Part shown: positions 44,009 to 55,339 of the stretch, in pieces
Layout: every line of letters starts with the position of its first letter
Position numbering within the stretch: the stretch's first letter is position 1
Assembly (NCBI GenBank): GCA_018292915.2
Contig: JACVVK020000145.1
Coordinates: forward strand, 1,240,001-1,304,000
Direction: 5' to 3'
From: Batillaria attramentaria
Lineage: Eukaryota; Mollusca; Gastropoda; Batillariidae
Length of the DNA stretch: 64,000 bases
Program-made: the position numbers and the translations under genes
The notes under the pieces: model-generated
The model's database searches: none
What the model saw: the letters and a program-made list of their open reading frames with translations, nothing else
Told to the model about the DNA's origin: nothing

Positions 44009-44974
44009 TATATTATTATTATATAGCGGGCAGAGGGTGGTCGGGCCCAGGGTCTTAAGAGTTCTCATAGTAGAAAATGAAGTTTAAAAAAATGGAACAA
44101 CGCATTTTCTCAACTCACAGTAGACGAGTAACAACTTACAAAGTAAAAATCACACATTACAAGAAAATAAATAGATGAAATAAAATATAAAAAAAACGGA
44201 CAAGCAAATTTAAATAAATGCGAGACCAAACACAAATTAATTGAAACAAAGACCCAAAACAAAGAAGAAACAAAACAGCGGTCAAAACCTATAAAAATAT
44301 AACTAGACGAATAACAACTTACAAAGTAAAAAGCGCACATTACAAGGGAAAGAAAAACATAGATGAAATATAAACGGACAAGCAAATGTAAATAAATGAC
44401 AGATAAAACACAAATTAAATAAAACAAAGGCCCAAAAGAAAGAAGAAACACACAAGTGAAATCAAACAAACAAACAAAATTCAACAACTAAACTACACTG
44501 GGATTAGTCAGTAATATCAACGAATGAATAAATCAATGGAACCTTACTGAACAACAGTTGAAGCATTTAATTAACGTAACCAGACAGTTTCCTAGCCTGA
44601 CTGAAAACTCTTCATACAAAACTTAGAGAACACAAAGACGTAGCAGTCTAAGAAAACGCGGGCAGCAGGAACACGTGTACACAAAGCTAAACAAACGCTA
44701 AACAGCAAACAATGAACGAAAAAAGTAAACTATCGACATGGAAGAACAAACCTACGTTCACTTAAGGCATAGTTGTTGTAAAAGGACTTATAGAGAATGA
44801 CAGCAGAATTTGTTGTTGATTTTTCTTGCTGTTGTTGTTGTTGTCGTCGTCGTCGTTTCTTTGGGTTTTTTTGTTGTTGTTGTTTTTGTTATGTTTTGTT
44901 GGTGTTTGTGTTTGTTGTGTGTGGTGTGGTTTGGTTTGGTTTTGTGTTTTTGGTTTGGTTTTTGGTTGTTTGTT
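44009..44974. repeat. intron 13: A-rich tandem duplication
   Basis: Begins with a TTATTATTATATAGCGGGC sequence typical of a minus-strand LINE tail. Two A-rich units of about 178 bp (about 44120-44280 and 44300-44460) share TAACAACTTACAAAGTAAAA and CGGACAAGCAAAT. 44820-44960 is a GT-rich low-complexity run. No exon is seen. Confidence 0.6.
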
Positions 44975-45019
44975 GGCTCCCTTGTGTAACAATGGGAGTC
45001 TATGTTATAACCCTCCGTC

Positions 45020-45060
<41 letters not shown>

Positions 45061-46416
45061 TGTCTGTCTGTCTGTCTGTGTGTCCGCAGTAAACCTTAAT
45101 TAACATTGGCATTTTCTAAGAATCTACAAACAGCAGAGTCACCAAACTTGGCATGCCGATAGACAGCCATAAGACCTTTCAAAATAGATCACATTGAATG
45201 ACCTTGACTCAAGGTCAAGGTCACTAAAGCTGTCTGTTTGAAAATTTTACATTGGCATTTTCTTGGAGTCTACAAATACCAGAGGTTTTCAACTTTGCAT
45301 GATGATAGATATTGATAAGAACTTTACAGATTTACACGTATTTAATGGCCTTGTGTGAAGGTCAAGGCCAGACAAGCTATTTTCCGCATTTCCGTAGAAA
45401 ACCTTAACATTGGCATTTTCTCAGAATTTACAAACAGCACAGGCACCAAACTTGGCATGCTGATAGACAACCATAAGACCTTTCAAAATATATCATTTTA
45501 AATGACCTTGACTCAAGGTCAAGGTCACTAAAGCTGTTTGTTTGACAATTTTGTATTGGCATTTTCTTGGAATCTACAAAAACGGGAGGTTTTAAACTTT
45601 GCATGATGATAGACATTGATAAGAACTTTACAAATGTACATGTATTCAATGGCCTTGTGTCAAGGTCAAGGCTATACAAGCTATTTTCCGTATTTCCACA
45701 GTAAACCTTAACATGGGCATTTTCTCAGAATCTACAAAAAGCAGAGGCACCAAATTTGGCATGCCTATAGGCAGCCGTAAGACCTTTAAAAATATATCAT
45801 GTTGAATGACCTTGACTAAAGGTCAAGGTCGCTAAAACTGTATTAAAATTTTGCATTGGCATTTTCTTGGAATCTACATAAACCAGAGGTTTTAAACTTT
45901 ACATGGTGATAGACATTGATAAGAACTTTACAGTATTGTATTCAATAGCCTTGTGTCAAGGTCAAGGCCGTACAAGCTATTTCTGTGAAACCGTAACATT
46001 GGCATTTTCTCAGAAATAACAAACAGCAGAGGCGCCAAACTTGGCATGCTAATAGACGTGGATAAGACCTATATATCCATACCACTTTAAATGACCTTGA
46101 CTCAAGGTCAAGGTCATTAAAGTTGTCTGTTGTGAATTTCAATACTACTGTTTTTGGAGAAACTACAAATACTAGAGTCATCCAACTTCGTGTAATGATA
46201 GGCATTGATATCTTATTTGAATGACCTTGACCCAAGGTCAAAGCCATATAGTAAGTTTTTTTGGGGGAAAAAAGAGTAATATTGCCAAGAACTAAGAACA
46301 CCAGAGACAACTTACTTGGCTTGATGATAGATAGTGATAAGATTTTTACAAACATACTCTTTTGAATGACCTTGACCCCTGTCACAAGGGAGCCATGGAG
46401 GTTTTTGCCTTTCTAG
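44975..46416 (+). mobile_element. Helentron/pearl-like element, copy 4 (best preserved)
   Basis: The 5' end GGCTCCCTTGTGTAACAATG forms a small hairpin with the following GGGAGTC; CCTCCGTCGT and (TG)n (45024-45058) follow. At least four internal double units of about 310 bp come next (starts near 45085, 45400, 45700, 45995), with TGACCTTGA plus TCAAGGTCA in most. The 3' end is CACAAGGGAGCC, a hairpin and CTAG at 46416. Ends are inverted relative to each other. Confidence 0.6.
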
Positions 46417-46555
46417 TTTTTGTTGTTGTTGTTTTGTTTTGGGGGGTTTTTTGTTGTTGTTTTTTGTTTGTTTGTTTGCTTTTTTTATGGGGGGGGGGGG
46501 GGTGCTGGTGGTGGTGGTTGTGGTGGTGTTGACGTCTCGTGCTGTCTGCACACAG

Positions 46556-46726
46556 CGGAGGCAACAGGCGAAAGCTAAGCACGGCCATTGCTCTAGTGGG
46601 TCATCCTCACTTCATCCTGCTGGATGAACCGTCCAGTGGAATGGATGCTGACGCCAAACGCGTTCTGTGGAAGGTCTTGTCTGACGTCAGGGCCAGCGGC
46701 AGAACACTGGTTCTTGCGTCACACAG
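46556..46726 (+). CDS. ABCA3: ABCA exon 14: signature and Walker B of NBD2
   Basis: It encodes [18 protein letters not shown] (signature), [17 protein letters not shown] (Walker B, catalytic Glu, D-loop) and TLVLASH (switch His). Entry with one base completes Ser; the donor CAG|GTCAGT at 46727 leaves AG, again completed by C of exon 15. Confidence 0.96.
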
Positions 46727-47900
46727 GTCAGTACCGTTGGCGGCTCAGCTGCATTCGGCTTTTGCTGTTGACCTGTACGATCAGGAGTGTTCTCCATTTT
46801 CATTTTTGAGAATCAAAAGAATAACACAAAGAATTGAAACAGCTAGAGGACAAGACCGGAAGTGTCCACGAGAACCGCTCCTTATCATAATTACGGATCC
46901 ATTTAGTCAGCCATTGCAATACTGTCAAAATGTTGTTTACTCCACCCAGGGCATTACCAAAACCTCGGCTTGTTCATGCTCATTATTTGTTCGTTTGTAC
47001 AACTTGTATATTGCAATAATAGTAAATAATAATGGGTATTTATATAGCACATATTCTTTACGGCTCTAGGCGCTTTACAGAAAGAAATACAAATAAACAT
47101 TGATTGATACACACTACTAGCAATGTACACTTGACTAGTGACATTGGCAAATTTGCAACAATAACATGTACAAACGATCAGACCCACAGCATTTACAGCA
47201 CTGTACATAACACACACATGCAAGCACACAAATGATGATGCACTGTACCGTCACCATCTACTCAAAGCACAGTCTATACAAACAAGCTTTTGGAGCGCAT
47301 TTCAAGCCGCAAATGGACTGACAATATCTGAGGCAGAGCATTCCACATTAAACTTGTTTGAACCAATCCTGGTGAGGCCGCCAAATGTGGCTATAGAAGG
47401 GGGAAGGATCAGGTAGGCCCACCGAGGATTCCAGCCTGTGCCCGAAGATCCGTAGCGGGCGCTTTAGCCTCTGCCAGGGCTTAAAAATCTTCCGCCTTTT
47501 TGACGGATTTCCAACTTTGGCTGAAAATTATCCCCCCCCCCCCCCAAAAAAAAAGTGTTTCCTCCCCCCCCCCCTACCCGAAGCAGAACAAATCATACAA
47601 AACTGCACAGATTTTGGTCTAATTCTGAAAGTTTTTCTCCAGTAAAAGTGTTTCCTCCTCCGAAGCACATGAAATCATGCCAAAAATACACCAAACTGCG
47701 CAGATTTTAGTCCAATTAAAAATAAATTCCGGACACCCCTAGCATAACGTGTCTGCAACATTCACTAAACACTGCAGACATTTCCTCCCTTTGGGTCATG
47801 GACAATAGACCATTTTAAGCATATAAACCAGTTCTCGTTTTTAGTCTTTTTTGTATTATATCTTTGCGTGCGTGCGCGCGTGTGTGTGTGTGTGTGTGTG
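46727..47900 (-). other. intron 14, left part: LINE 3' tail
   Basis: 47020-47480 on the minus strand has the (ATT)n tail, GCGCTATATAA-like end and a degenerate terminal LINE block. C-rich runs lie at 47530-47575. No exon is seen. Confidence 0.55.
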
Positions 47901-47939
47901 TTTAGCCGTGATGCTGTCACGCAAGAGGTCGTTAAACAG
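47901..47939 (+). other. copy of the exon 9 start with its TG tract and acceptor
   Basis: (TG)n, TTTAG and a GATGCTGTCAC-GCAAGAGGTC-type stretch repeat the exon 9 boundary at 29491-29532 with a few changes. The similarity ends at 47939, where another repeat (47940-48025, also inverted at 42640-42710) begins. As an exon it would hit a stop within about 20 codons. Confidence 0.7.
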
Positions 47940-48087
47940 AACTTATTTTACATTATGATCACAGCATAAGGAGCGGAGCGAATGTATGTGTCTTCAGACA
48001 ATGTTCCGTTTTAAAATGTAGTTTTAGAACAGACAATAAAGTATCTTTGAATTTAGATTTGATCTGTGCCCAAATCGGCTGTTGCAG

Positions 48088-48328
48088 CATGGAGGAGTGC
48101 GAGGCGCTGTGCACAAAGGTGGCCATCATGGTGAACGGTAGCTTCGTATGCCTGGGCAGCTCGCAGCATTTGAAGACCAAGTTCGCGCAGGGTTACACGC
48201 TGATCGCTAAGATGGAGCTGGGGGAGGACGGAACATACTCGCCGCACATGCCGCTGCTCTTGTTCATCAACTCTCACTATCCGGACGCCTATGTCTTCGA
48301 TGAACACGACGGATACGTCCACATTCAG
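48088..48328 (+). CDS. ABCA3: ABCA exon 15: C-terminal part of NBD2
   Basis: It encodes [20 protein letters not shown], then [19 protein letters not shown] and [11 protein letters not shown], the very conserved ABCA block after the switch histidine. The donor is weak: CAG|GTCTCTGTGTG, running straight into (TG)n (48333-48380). Exit is phase 0, matching exon 16. Confidence 0.95.
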
Positions 48329-48330
48329 GT

Positions 48331-48382
<52 letters not shown>

Positions 48383-48422
48383 ATGCGCGTACTTGGCCTT
48401 CTAACCTTCCTTTCTGCCTTTG

Positions 48423-48473
<51 letters not shown>

Positions 48474-48720
48474 TGTGTGTGTGTGTGTGTAATGTCCCCC
48501 GACCGATTCCCTTCACTGAACCAACGTTTTTGTTGTTTATTTTCTTGTTTGTTCAAAAACAAAATCACACAAGTTTCCTTGGAGCCAACGGGAAATTTAA
48601 CTAAGTTGAACACGTTTACAGCAAAGGTTTAACAAGATGGCCACCAGCCCAATACGTTGTTTCCATTTAATCGCCTGCTGTCGTCACGGTCGTTCTTTTG
48701 TAATACCATGTATTCGGGAG

Positions 48721-48817
<97 letters not shown>

Positions 48818-48996
48818 AATGGAAACAACTTACCGGGCTTGTCAGACCAATCTTGGTTTTGGAAGAGAGACGTCAAGTTGTTTTCTTTGTAATCTGTGAC
48901 GTTTTTCCTCACTGGGATGACGCATAATACATTTGACGTAATAACTTTGATACAAGTCTTGCAATGAAAGCAGCCCCATGAAAATGGAAGTGTTGA
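48329..48996. repeat. start of intron 15: three microsatellites and hairpin-family ends
   Basis: (TG)n at 48333-48380 and 48427-48490, and (CA)n(CT)n at 48724-48814. Outside these, 48630-48680 and 48816-48850 carry the GTTGTTTCCATT / AATGGAAACAAC ends and GGCCACCAGCCCAATA shared with 29140-29245. Confidence 0.8.
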
Positions 48997-50224
48997 ACCC
49001 AGAGGGACCAGCTTTGAACCCAGAGGGATCCTCAATGGCGCAAGTGATGGCAGGCTGTCTTCAGAGTGAAAGTAGGCGTGTTTCTGAATCAGAGACATGC
49101 ATAACATGTCTCTGTCTGAATGGACAGATCTATATTACATTCAGTCCTAGAGCACGGGTGTGTATGCTTTTGTAATTGTCTCTTATTCCACCACAAGGCA
49201 GGTACGTGATCGTCTGCACCGTGCAATGATACTTGCCTGTAGAGTGCAACACCTTTGCTAGACTCCAGAGTGCAGCCCCTTTTCGGCGGGGCGTGAAAAT
49301 GTGACTGCTTACAGCCAGCGCCATTTTCAAAAATGGCGAATTTTTTTTTAGAAAAGCAGAGACTTGCGTGTCATATGATTCGATTTGAAACGAAGTCTTG
49401 AATATCCGACCACTTTTCGTTTGGGCAAAATCTTTGCCAGCGGACAATTATTGTTGCGCTTTGATGGCACTGTTTACGTGGTACACTGATCCAACAGGAT
49501 GTGAGTAAACGGCAAGGGGGTTGCACTCTGACAGGCCAAGGTGTTGCACTCTACAGGCAAGTATTATTGCACGGTGCAGACGATCACGTACCTGCCTTGT
49601 GGTGGAATAAGAGACGATTACAAAAGCATACACACCCGTGCTCTACGACTGAATGTAATAATAGATCTGTCCATTCAGACAGACATGTTATGTATGTCTC
49701 TGATTCAGAAACACGCCTACTTTCACTCTGAAGACAGCCTGCCATCACTTGCGCCATTGAGGATCCCTCTGGGTTCAAAGCTGGTCAAGGATGACATAGT
49801 GCGCGACCTTGTGTTTGAGAGCACCGAGACAATTTAGGCCCGTCACGGTAGCGCAGTGAGCGCCATTTCCCCACCGTGCACAGAGGTACTTTCCACTGAA
49901 AGACTCTGTGCCCCAGAGAGTGCACCTTTGCCTGTCAGAGTGCAACCCCCTTGCCGTTTACTCACATCGGGCATGATCCTGTTGGATCAGTGTACCACGT
50001 AAACAGTGCCATCAAAGTGCAACAATAATTGTCCGCTGGCAAAGATTTTGCCCAAACGAAAAGTAATCGAATATTCAAGACTTCGTTTCAAATCGAATCA
50101 TATGACACACAAGTCTACGATTTTCTTTAAAAAAAAAAAAATGTGCAATTTTTTGGAAAATGGCGCTGGCTGTAAGCAGTCACATTTTCACGCCCCGCCG
50201 AAAAGGGACTGCACTCTGGAGTCT
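48997..50224. repeat. interleaved large inverted repeats (A-B-A'-B')
   Basis: A (about 48997-49256) is the inverted complement of A' (about 49536-49792); B (about 49261-49525) is that of B' (about 49918-50224). Diagnostic pairs: GAGGGATCCTCAATGGCGCA with TGCGCCATTGAGGATCCCTC, and CAGCGCCATTTT with AAAATGGCGCTG. Short open frames inside are byproducts. No transposase is seen. Confidence 0.88.
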
Positions 50225-50301
50225 AATAACTCTGTGGTATAACTCTGAAGAGCCCGAGCCCCACATGGCATGGGCCTTTAAAGAGATAACGTCTGCTGCA
50301 G

Positions 50302-50487
50302 GTCCCTGACCCCGATGTGCGTCAGGCCGACCTGTTTGAGCTGATGGAGAAAGCGGTCCGAGAGAGCACGAGCATGCACGTGCAGGAATACAATTTGCAG
50401 CAGACGTCACTGGAACAAGTGTTTCTGCTCTTCACCCGCAAACAACTGGCGCCGACCACACTGCCCTCTATGCCCACTACTAGCTAA
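50302..50487 (+). CDS. ABCA3: ABCA exon 16: C-terminus and stop
   Basis: The acceptor is CTGCAG at 50301, phase 0. It encodes VPDPDVRQADLFELMEKAVR and VQEYNLQQTSLEQVFLLFTR, the ABCA C-terminal VSQTSLEQVFxxF motif, then a short tail and TAA (50485-50487). Confidence 0.96.
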   Translation, partial: VPDPDVRQADLFELMEKAVRESTSMHVQEYNLQQTSLEQVFLLFTRKQLAPTTLPSMPTTS

Positions 50488-50568
50488 GCTATACAACCGC
50501 GTGCTGCTCCACAGGGAGTACTCAACAATGTTCACTCGCCTATCTAGGTCTTGAAGGCTGTAGCGTAG

Positions 50569-50647
50569 AATAAACTGAGATGTTATGAGTTGTGTGCTGC
50601 TAGCTGGAACGGTCAGTGCGCCCGTTACAATGAAGACGTGTAATAAA
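50569..50647 (+). promoter_or_regulatory. two polyadenylation signals of the ABCA gene
   Basis: AATAAA occurs at 50569-50574 and 50642-50647, 82 and 155 bases after the stop codon. Either could set a short 3' UTR. Confidence 0.6.
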
Positions 50648-51052
50648 TCTCAGTTCTGGCAGACGAATTTGATGGAAAACTTTAATTCAGTGTGAAATGC
50701 AACGTTTCCTACTTTCCCAAACAGGGGTCACTGTTTTCAAATGCAGATGCTTCACTGAGCGAATTGCCTGAGCCATTCGCCTTAGTGAACACAAAAAACA
50801 CGACTACATGTAGTTGAATTCATCTAGCATGCACAGTTAGACCGCGAGGCCTAAGATCGTATAATTTCCAAGTTTTTTGTTGAGACATGTTACATAAAAA
50901 TGTTACATAAAGGAGTTTTGCAAATTTCATGCTATTTTTTGTCTGTTCTGTTGTTATTATTACCGGAGGTTTTGTAGTTGTTGTTGTTGTTGTTGATTGG
51001 CTCACTAGTGTAACAAAGGGAGTCTATGTATTAGCCCTCCGTCGTCTGTCTG

Positions 51053-51113
<61 letters not shown>

Positions 51114-51451
51114 CTTTAACATTGTCGTTTTCTCCGAATCTACAAACAGCAGAAGCACCACACTTGGCTTGCTGATACACAGTAACAAGACCTTTCAAAT
51201 CATGCCCTATAGATTGACCTTGACTCAAGGTCCAAGGTCATTAAAGCTGTCTGTTTGGAACTTTACTGTTGGGGTTTTCTCAGAATCTACAAACACCAGA
51301 GGCATCAAACTTTGCATTGATACCCCCTTTACTGACATACCTGAAGTCAGTGACCTTGAGTCACGTTCAAGGCCATACAAGCTGTTTGTTGAAAACGTCT
51401 AAATCCTTAACGTTGCCATTTTCTCAGAAACAACATGGAGCAGAGGCACCA

Positions 51452-51493
<42 letters not shown>

Positions 51494-51527
51494 CGGGATG
51501 GGGTGGGGGGTGTTTGGGGGTTTAATC
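50648..51527 (+). mobile_element. intergenic: Helentron/pearl-like copy 5, truncated
   Basis: 50648-50990 shows nothing recognisable. The element starts at 50999 (GGCTCACTAGTG, CCTCCGTCGT), has (TG)n at 51056-51107 and one internal double unit, and breaks off at a (CT)n tract (51455-51491). Confidence 0.6.
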
Positions 51528-51672
51528 TCTCGCCGGGATGGCCGAATGGTAGAGCGTTGGACTTCTAATGCTCGGGTCGTGAGTTCGTATCCCGGCAGGG
51601 GCCAAATATTTGTGCCCCGTCTTTGATATCACCCGTCTATGGTGGAAAAGGACGTTAAATCACCAAGCACCC
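51528..51672 (+). mobile_element. short tRNA-derived SINE
   Basis: The head GATGGCCGAATGGTAGAGCG (A box) and GTGAGTTCGTATCCCGGC (B box) resemble a tRNA. The tail is TTTGATATCACCCGT, GGAAAAGGACGTTAAA and CACC repeats. Relatives: 505-556 (tail, +), 59797-60020 (partial, +), 63828-64000 (-). Confidence 0.8.
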
Positions 51673-51762
51673 ACCCACCTCTCTCTCTCTCTCTCTCTCA
51701 CACACATACACACACACACGCGCGCGCGCGCGCGCGCGCGTTTCTTTTCTGTCTTTCTTTTT

Positions 51763-51807
51763 GGCTCCCTTGTGTAACAATGGGAGTCTATGTATTAACC
51801 CTCCGTC

Positions 51808-51859
<52 letters not shown>

Positions 51860-52735
51860 AAAACTTTAACATTGTCATTTTCTCAGAATCTACAAACAGC
51901 AGAGGCATCAAACTTGGCATGCTGATAGACAACAACAAGACCTTTCAAAACATATCATTTTGAATGACCTTGACTCAAGGTCAAGGTCACTAAAGCTCTC
52001 TGTTTGAAAATTTTACATTGTAACGTAATCTACAAACACCAGAGGTTTTAAACTTTGCATGATGATAGACGTTGATAAGAACTTTACAGATATACATGTA
52101 GTCAGTGGCCTTGTCTCAAGGTCAAGGCCATACAAGCTATTTTTGTGAAACCTTAACATTGGCATTTTCTCAGAAACAACAAAAAGCAGAGGCGCCAAAC
52201 CTGGCGTGCTGATAGACAGTGATAAGACCTATGCACACATACCACCTTAAATGACCTTGACTCAAGGTCAAGGTCATTAAAACAGTCTGTTGGGAAAATT
52301 TTCATTTTCATTTTCTCAGAATCCAGAAGAATCACAAGCATCAAACTATATTTGCGATGACTGACATTAGCAGCACATTTACAGACATACCTGTGTTCAG
52401 TGATTTTTAGTCAAGGTCAAGGTCATGCAAGCGTTTTTTAAGAAAATTTAACCTTGGCGTTTTCTCCAACAAAACAAATAGTAGAGGCACCAAACGAGGC
52501 ATGATGATAGACAGCAATGAGACCTACCTTTCTGAATGAAAGCTGTCTGTTGTGAATTTTAACATTACTGTTTTCGGAGGAACTGCTAGTTAGTTAGTTA
52601 GTTATTTAGGGCTTAACGCCGCGCAAGCAACAAAGGCTAATTCGCGGCTAGAGGAGGAACTGCAATACTAGAGGCATCAAACTTGGCATAATGATAGACA
52701 TGGATGAGATCTCATTTGAATGACCTTGACCAAAA
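51763..52735 (+). mobile_element. Helentron/pearl-like element, copy 6, 3'-truncated
   Basis: It has the 5' end GGCTCCCTTGTGTAACAATG, (TG)n at 51810-51856 and three internal double units. A SINE-core fragment (about 52588-52650, GTTAGTTAGTTA and TTAACGCCGCGCAAGCAACA) interrupts it. It stops where LINE D begins. Confidence 0.6.
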
Positions 52736-53923
52736 GCATGGCCAAACAAGGCTTGAAGTTGTTAATTCCTACACCTATCTTGGTACGACATTTTCAACAA
52801 TGTTGAGCCTCAATATTGCTGTTAAAGATGCAGTTGTTAGAGCAAAACGTGGCACTGTTGAGATTTTGAATACCATGAGGAGGCTAAAATGTAACTCTGC
52901 CAAAATCTTCTTTAAGTTGTTTGACACACAGATTGTCCCTATGCTGCTATATGCATCTGAGGTGTGGGGTTTTAACCAAACAAATGCCATTGAACAAGTC
53001 CATCTATTTGCATGTAAGAAATTTCTTGGGGTGTCATTGCGAGCACCAAATAAGCTAGTATATGGTGATCTGGGCAGGTTTCCCTTATATATTATTTCTG
53101 CTGTGAGATGCATTAAAAACTGGTTTCGTCTGGTAAAACTGCCACCTACCCGATATGCAAGAAAAGCCTATGACATGTTATGTCTACAAGACAGTAAAGG
53201 TTATGTAAACTGGGTGTCAAGGGTTAAAGGTCTGCTCTATAGCAATGGGTTTGGTTACGCATGGATGTTTGGGGAGGTGGGCAACCAGAAACGTTTTTTA
53301 AAAGAGTTTAGGAACAGGTTGTGTGATGTCTTCTGCCAGGATTGGTTTTCACATTTAGGTAACAGTACACGGTTTCATCTTTATGACAGTTATAAAAGTT
53401 GTCTTGAATGTGAAACATATATAGAAGTTATAGATAAAAATCAGTTCAGAAAAGCTCTTGCACAGTTTAGAATTGGTGTGTCAGAAATAAACAATCATAG
53501 ACATTATTTCTCATTGTCTGCTGCTTCACGCCAGTGCCCATTTTGCCCAGGCATAATAGAAGATGAATTCCATGTAGTATTTATTTGTCCAGTGTACGCA
53601 GATCTTCGTGCTAGATATCTTGATACTAATACGGGAGTAGGTTATAATCAGTTGAAGCGTATGTTTAACAGTAGCATTCCTTCTGACATAAGGAGATTTT
53701 GTACATACATATACCTCTTTCTGGAGAAAAGAAGAAAACTGCTTGGTTGAAAATATTGTACTGGCCTATGGCCATCATCATCTGTTGTGTATGAATGGGT
53801 GTGAGAATGGGTGAGTGAATGGATGAGTAAATGTGTGCGTGCTAGTGGGTGAATGTGACCTGTGTGTGTCTGTGCACACACGCCCAGTTTGCCCCCCACC
53901 CCCACCCCCCTCTCTAACTCCCC

Positions 53924-53964
<41 letters not shown>

Positions 53965-54291
53965 AAAGGGCATGTGTAATACTGTTGTGTCCCTGTCTTG
54001 AACTGTGGTATGCATGTATTTGCTCTATGCTGCAAGCTGGTGGGCCTGCTGTTAGAACTATGTAAGTTGTACATGTACGTATTACATATATATAATTATG
54101 CTGGTTTCCATAAGAACAATTTTGTGTGTATATGTGTATTCATGGCTTTCTGTGTCTTGTGGGTTCATGTAAAGTATGGTTTGTGTTATTGTGTGTGAAT
54201 GTCATGTACACGTATGTCTATTATATATGTGTATATATATATATGTGTATGTATGTATATGTATGTACATATATACATGTGTATGTCGAAA

Positions 54292-54349
<58 letters not shown>

Positions 54350-54442
54350 ATCGTATACTGTCTACTGTATGAAGTTGTATTTTTGGGTCGAATGTCTCCC
54401 CCCTTTCAGTCATGGGCCAAGAGCCTAACTGAAATAAAATTT

Positions 54443-54450
<8 letters not shown>
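52736..54450 (+). mobile_element. LINE D, 5'-truncated, related to LINE B
   Basis: A 330-codon frame (to 53750) carries the C-terminal region of the LINE B family without stops: VNSYTYLGTTFS, KLFDTQIVPMLLYASEVWG, VHLFACKKFLGV and CPFCPGIIEDEFHVVFICPV (C-x2-C-x7-H-x4-C). The 3' UTR holds (TG)n and (TA)n (54297-54345) and ends near GCCTAACTGAAATAAA and (CT)n. Intact coding suggests it is younger than the copy at 55340. Confidence 0.85.
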
Positions 54451-54485
<35 letters not shown>

Positions 54486-54516
54486 CACGGTCGGTTGCTC
54501 TAATCTAACATTTTGA

Positions 54517-54842
54517 TATATTCAGATACCCCAAATTTGAAGCCATTCGGTTAAGTATTTTTGGAGAAACAGGCCTGGACACAATTCACACACACACGCA
54601 CACCGCACACACGCACACACATACGAACAGACGGCACTCACTGAGGAGGAGAAGCGCGTTCGGCGCACCATACATGTCAGCATCGATGACGCACGTCTTA
54701 CGTCATTGTCAGAGTTATACTTGCAAAATCGTCTCTGCGGGAGATCGGCAGTGACGTGCGTTTGTACCACAGATGCTTGCCTATGAACGTGGAAAATTTA
54801 GCCTGTCCTATGATGTTGTTTCCATTACTATGGAAACAACAT
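54517..54842 (-). repeat. inverted copy of the 25,085 repeat family
   Basis: It matches 25085-25410 in reverse, including the terminal hairpin (ATGTTGTTTCCAT…ATGGAAACAACAT), CGGCAGTGACGTGCGTTTGT and the CA-rich centre. Confidence 0.85.
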
Positions 54843-55065
54843 AAAAAATGTATAACTCCGTGAAAGCTAGTGTGGTGAGTGGTGCGTCCTTAATAATAAT
54901 AATAATGTTTATAGGGCGCCTATCCCCGGGGAACAAACTCTATGCGCCTTACAATCTAACACCAAAGTAAAAACAAAACAACAACAAAAAGCAAAAAAAA
55001 AACAAAAACAAAACAAAACCATTCACTTAATGTACACTACGTAAGAACAACTATAAAAGGAAAAG

Positions 55066-55122
<57 letters not shown>

Positions 55123-55339
55123 CTGAGTAGAAAAAAAATACAGGCAGAGACCAAGATTAAAAACCAAGAACAAGGACCAGTGATAAAACCCAAAACAAAA
55201 GGATAGACTGAAATGCGCCAGATTATATTAACTGTACCCGTGGTTTGAAACAGATTGATGTCTGTAGTCCTGTGCTATTCTCGTTGCTAATAACTAGTAA
55301 GCCCTAGAAATCATTGAAAAGGGTAAACAACACTTTCAT
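54843..55339. repeat. LINE tail and (CA)n
   Basis: 54888-54960 is a minus-strand LINE 3' tail (AATAATAATAATG, GGCGCC). (CA)n lies at 55069-55121. Nothing else is seen. Confidence 0.6.

Larger units (their letters stand above)
1..50647 (+). other. ABCA3: ABCA-family lipid transporter gene, 3' part (gene overview)
   Basis: Sixteen exons on the + strand assemble into the C-terminal two thirds of a full ABCA transporter: NBD1, linker, TMD2, NBD2 and stop. Both NBDs carry Walker A ([20 protein letters not shown]), Q-loop (CPQHD; CPQFD), ABC signature ([14 protein letters not shown]), Walker B ([21 protein letters not shown]) and the switch histidine. ABCA proteins use ATP to move phospholipids or sterols across membranes; ABCA3 acts in lysosome-related organelles. 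The FLRVG junction after NBD1 and the start of TMD2 resemble ABCA3 more than ABCA1. TMD1 and the start codon lie left of the window. Each splice junction was chosen by GT-AG sites plus codon phase. Subfamily assignment is from remembered family sequences, not a search. Confidence 0.93.

Noticed and set aside
47901..48000. A functional alternative exon 9 in intron 14
   Set aside because: Only about 40 bases match, it stops soon after, and it lies after NBD2 exons have begun.
49501..49837. Short frames in the interleaved inverted repeats as genes
   Set aside because: Mirror frames occur in the inverted copies on the other strand and show no domain; they follow from the repeat structure.
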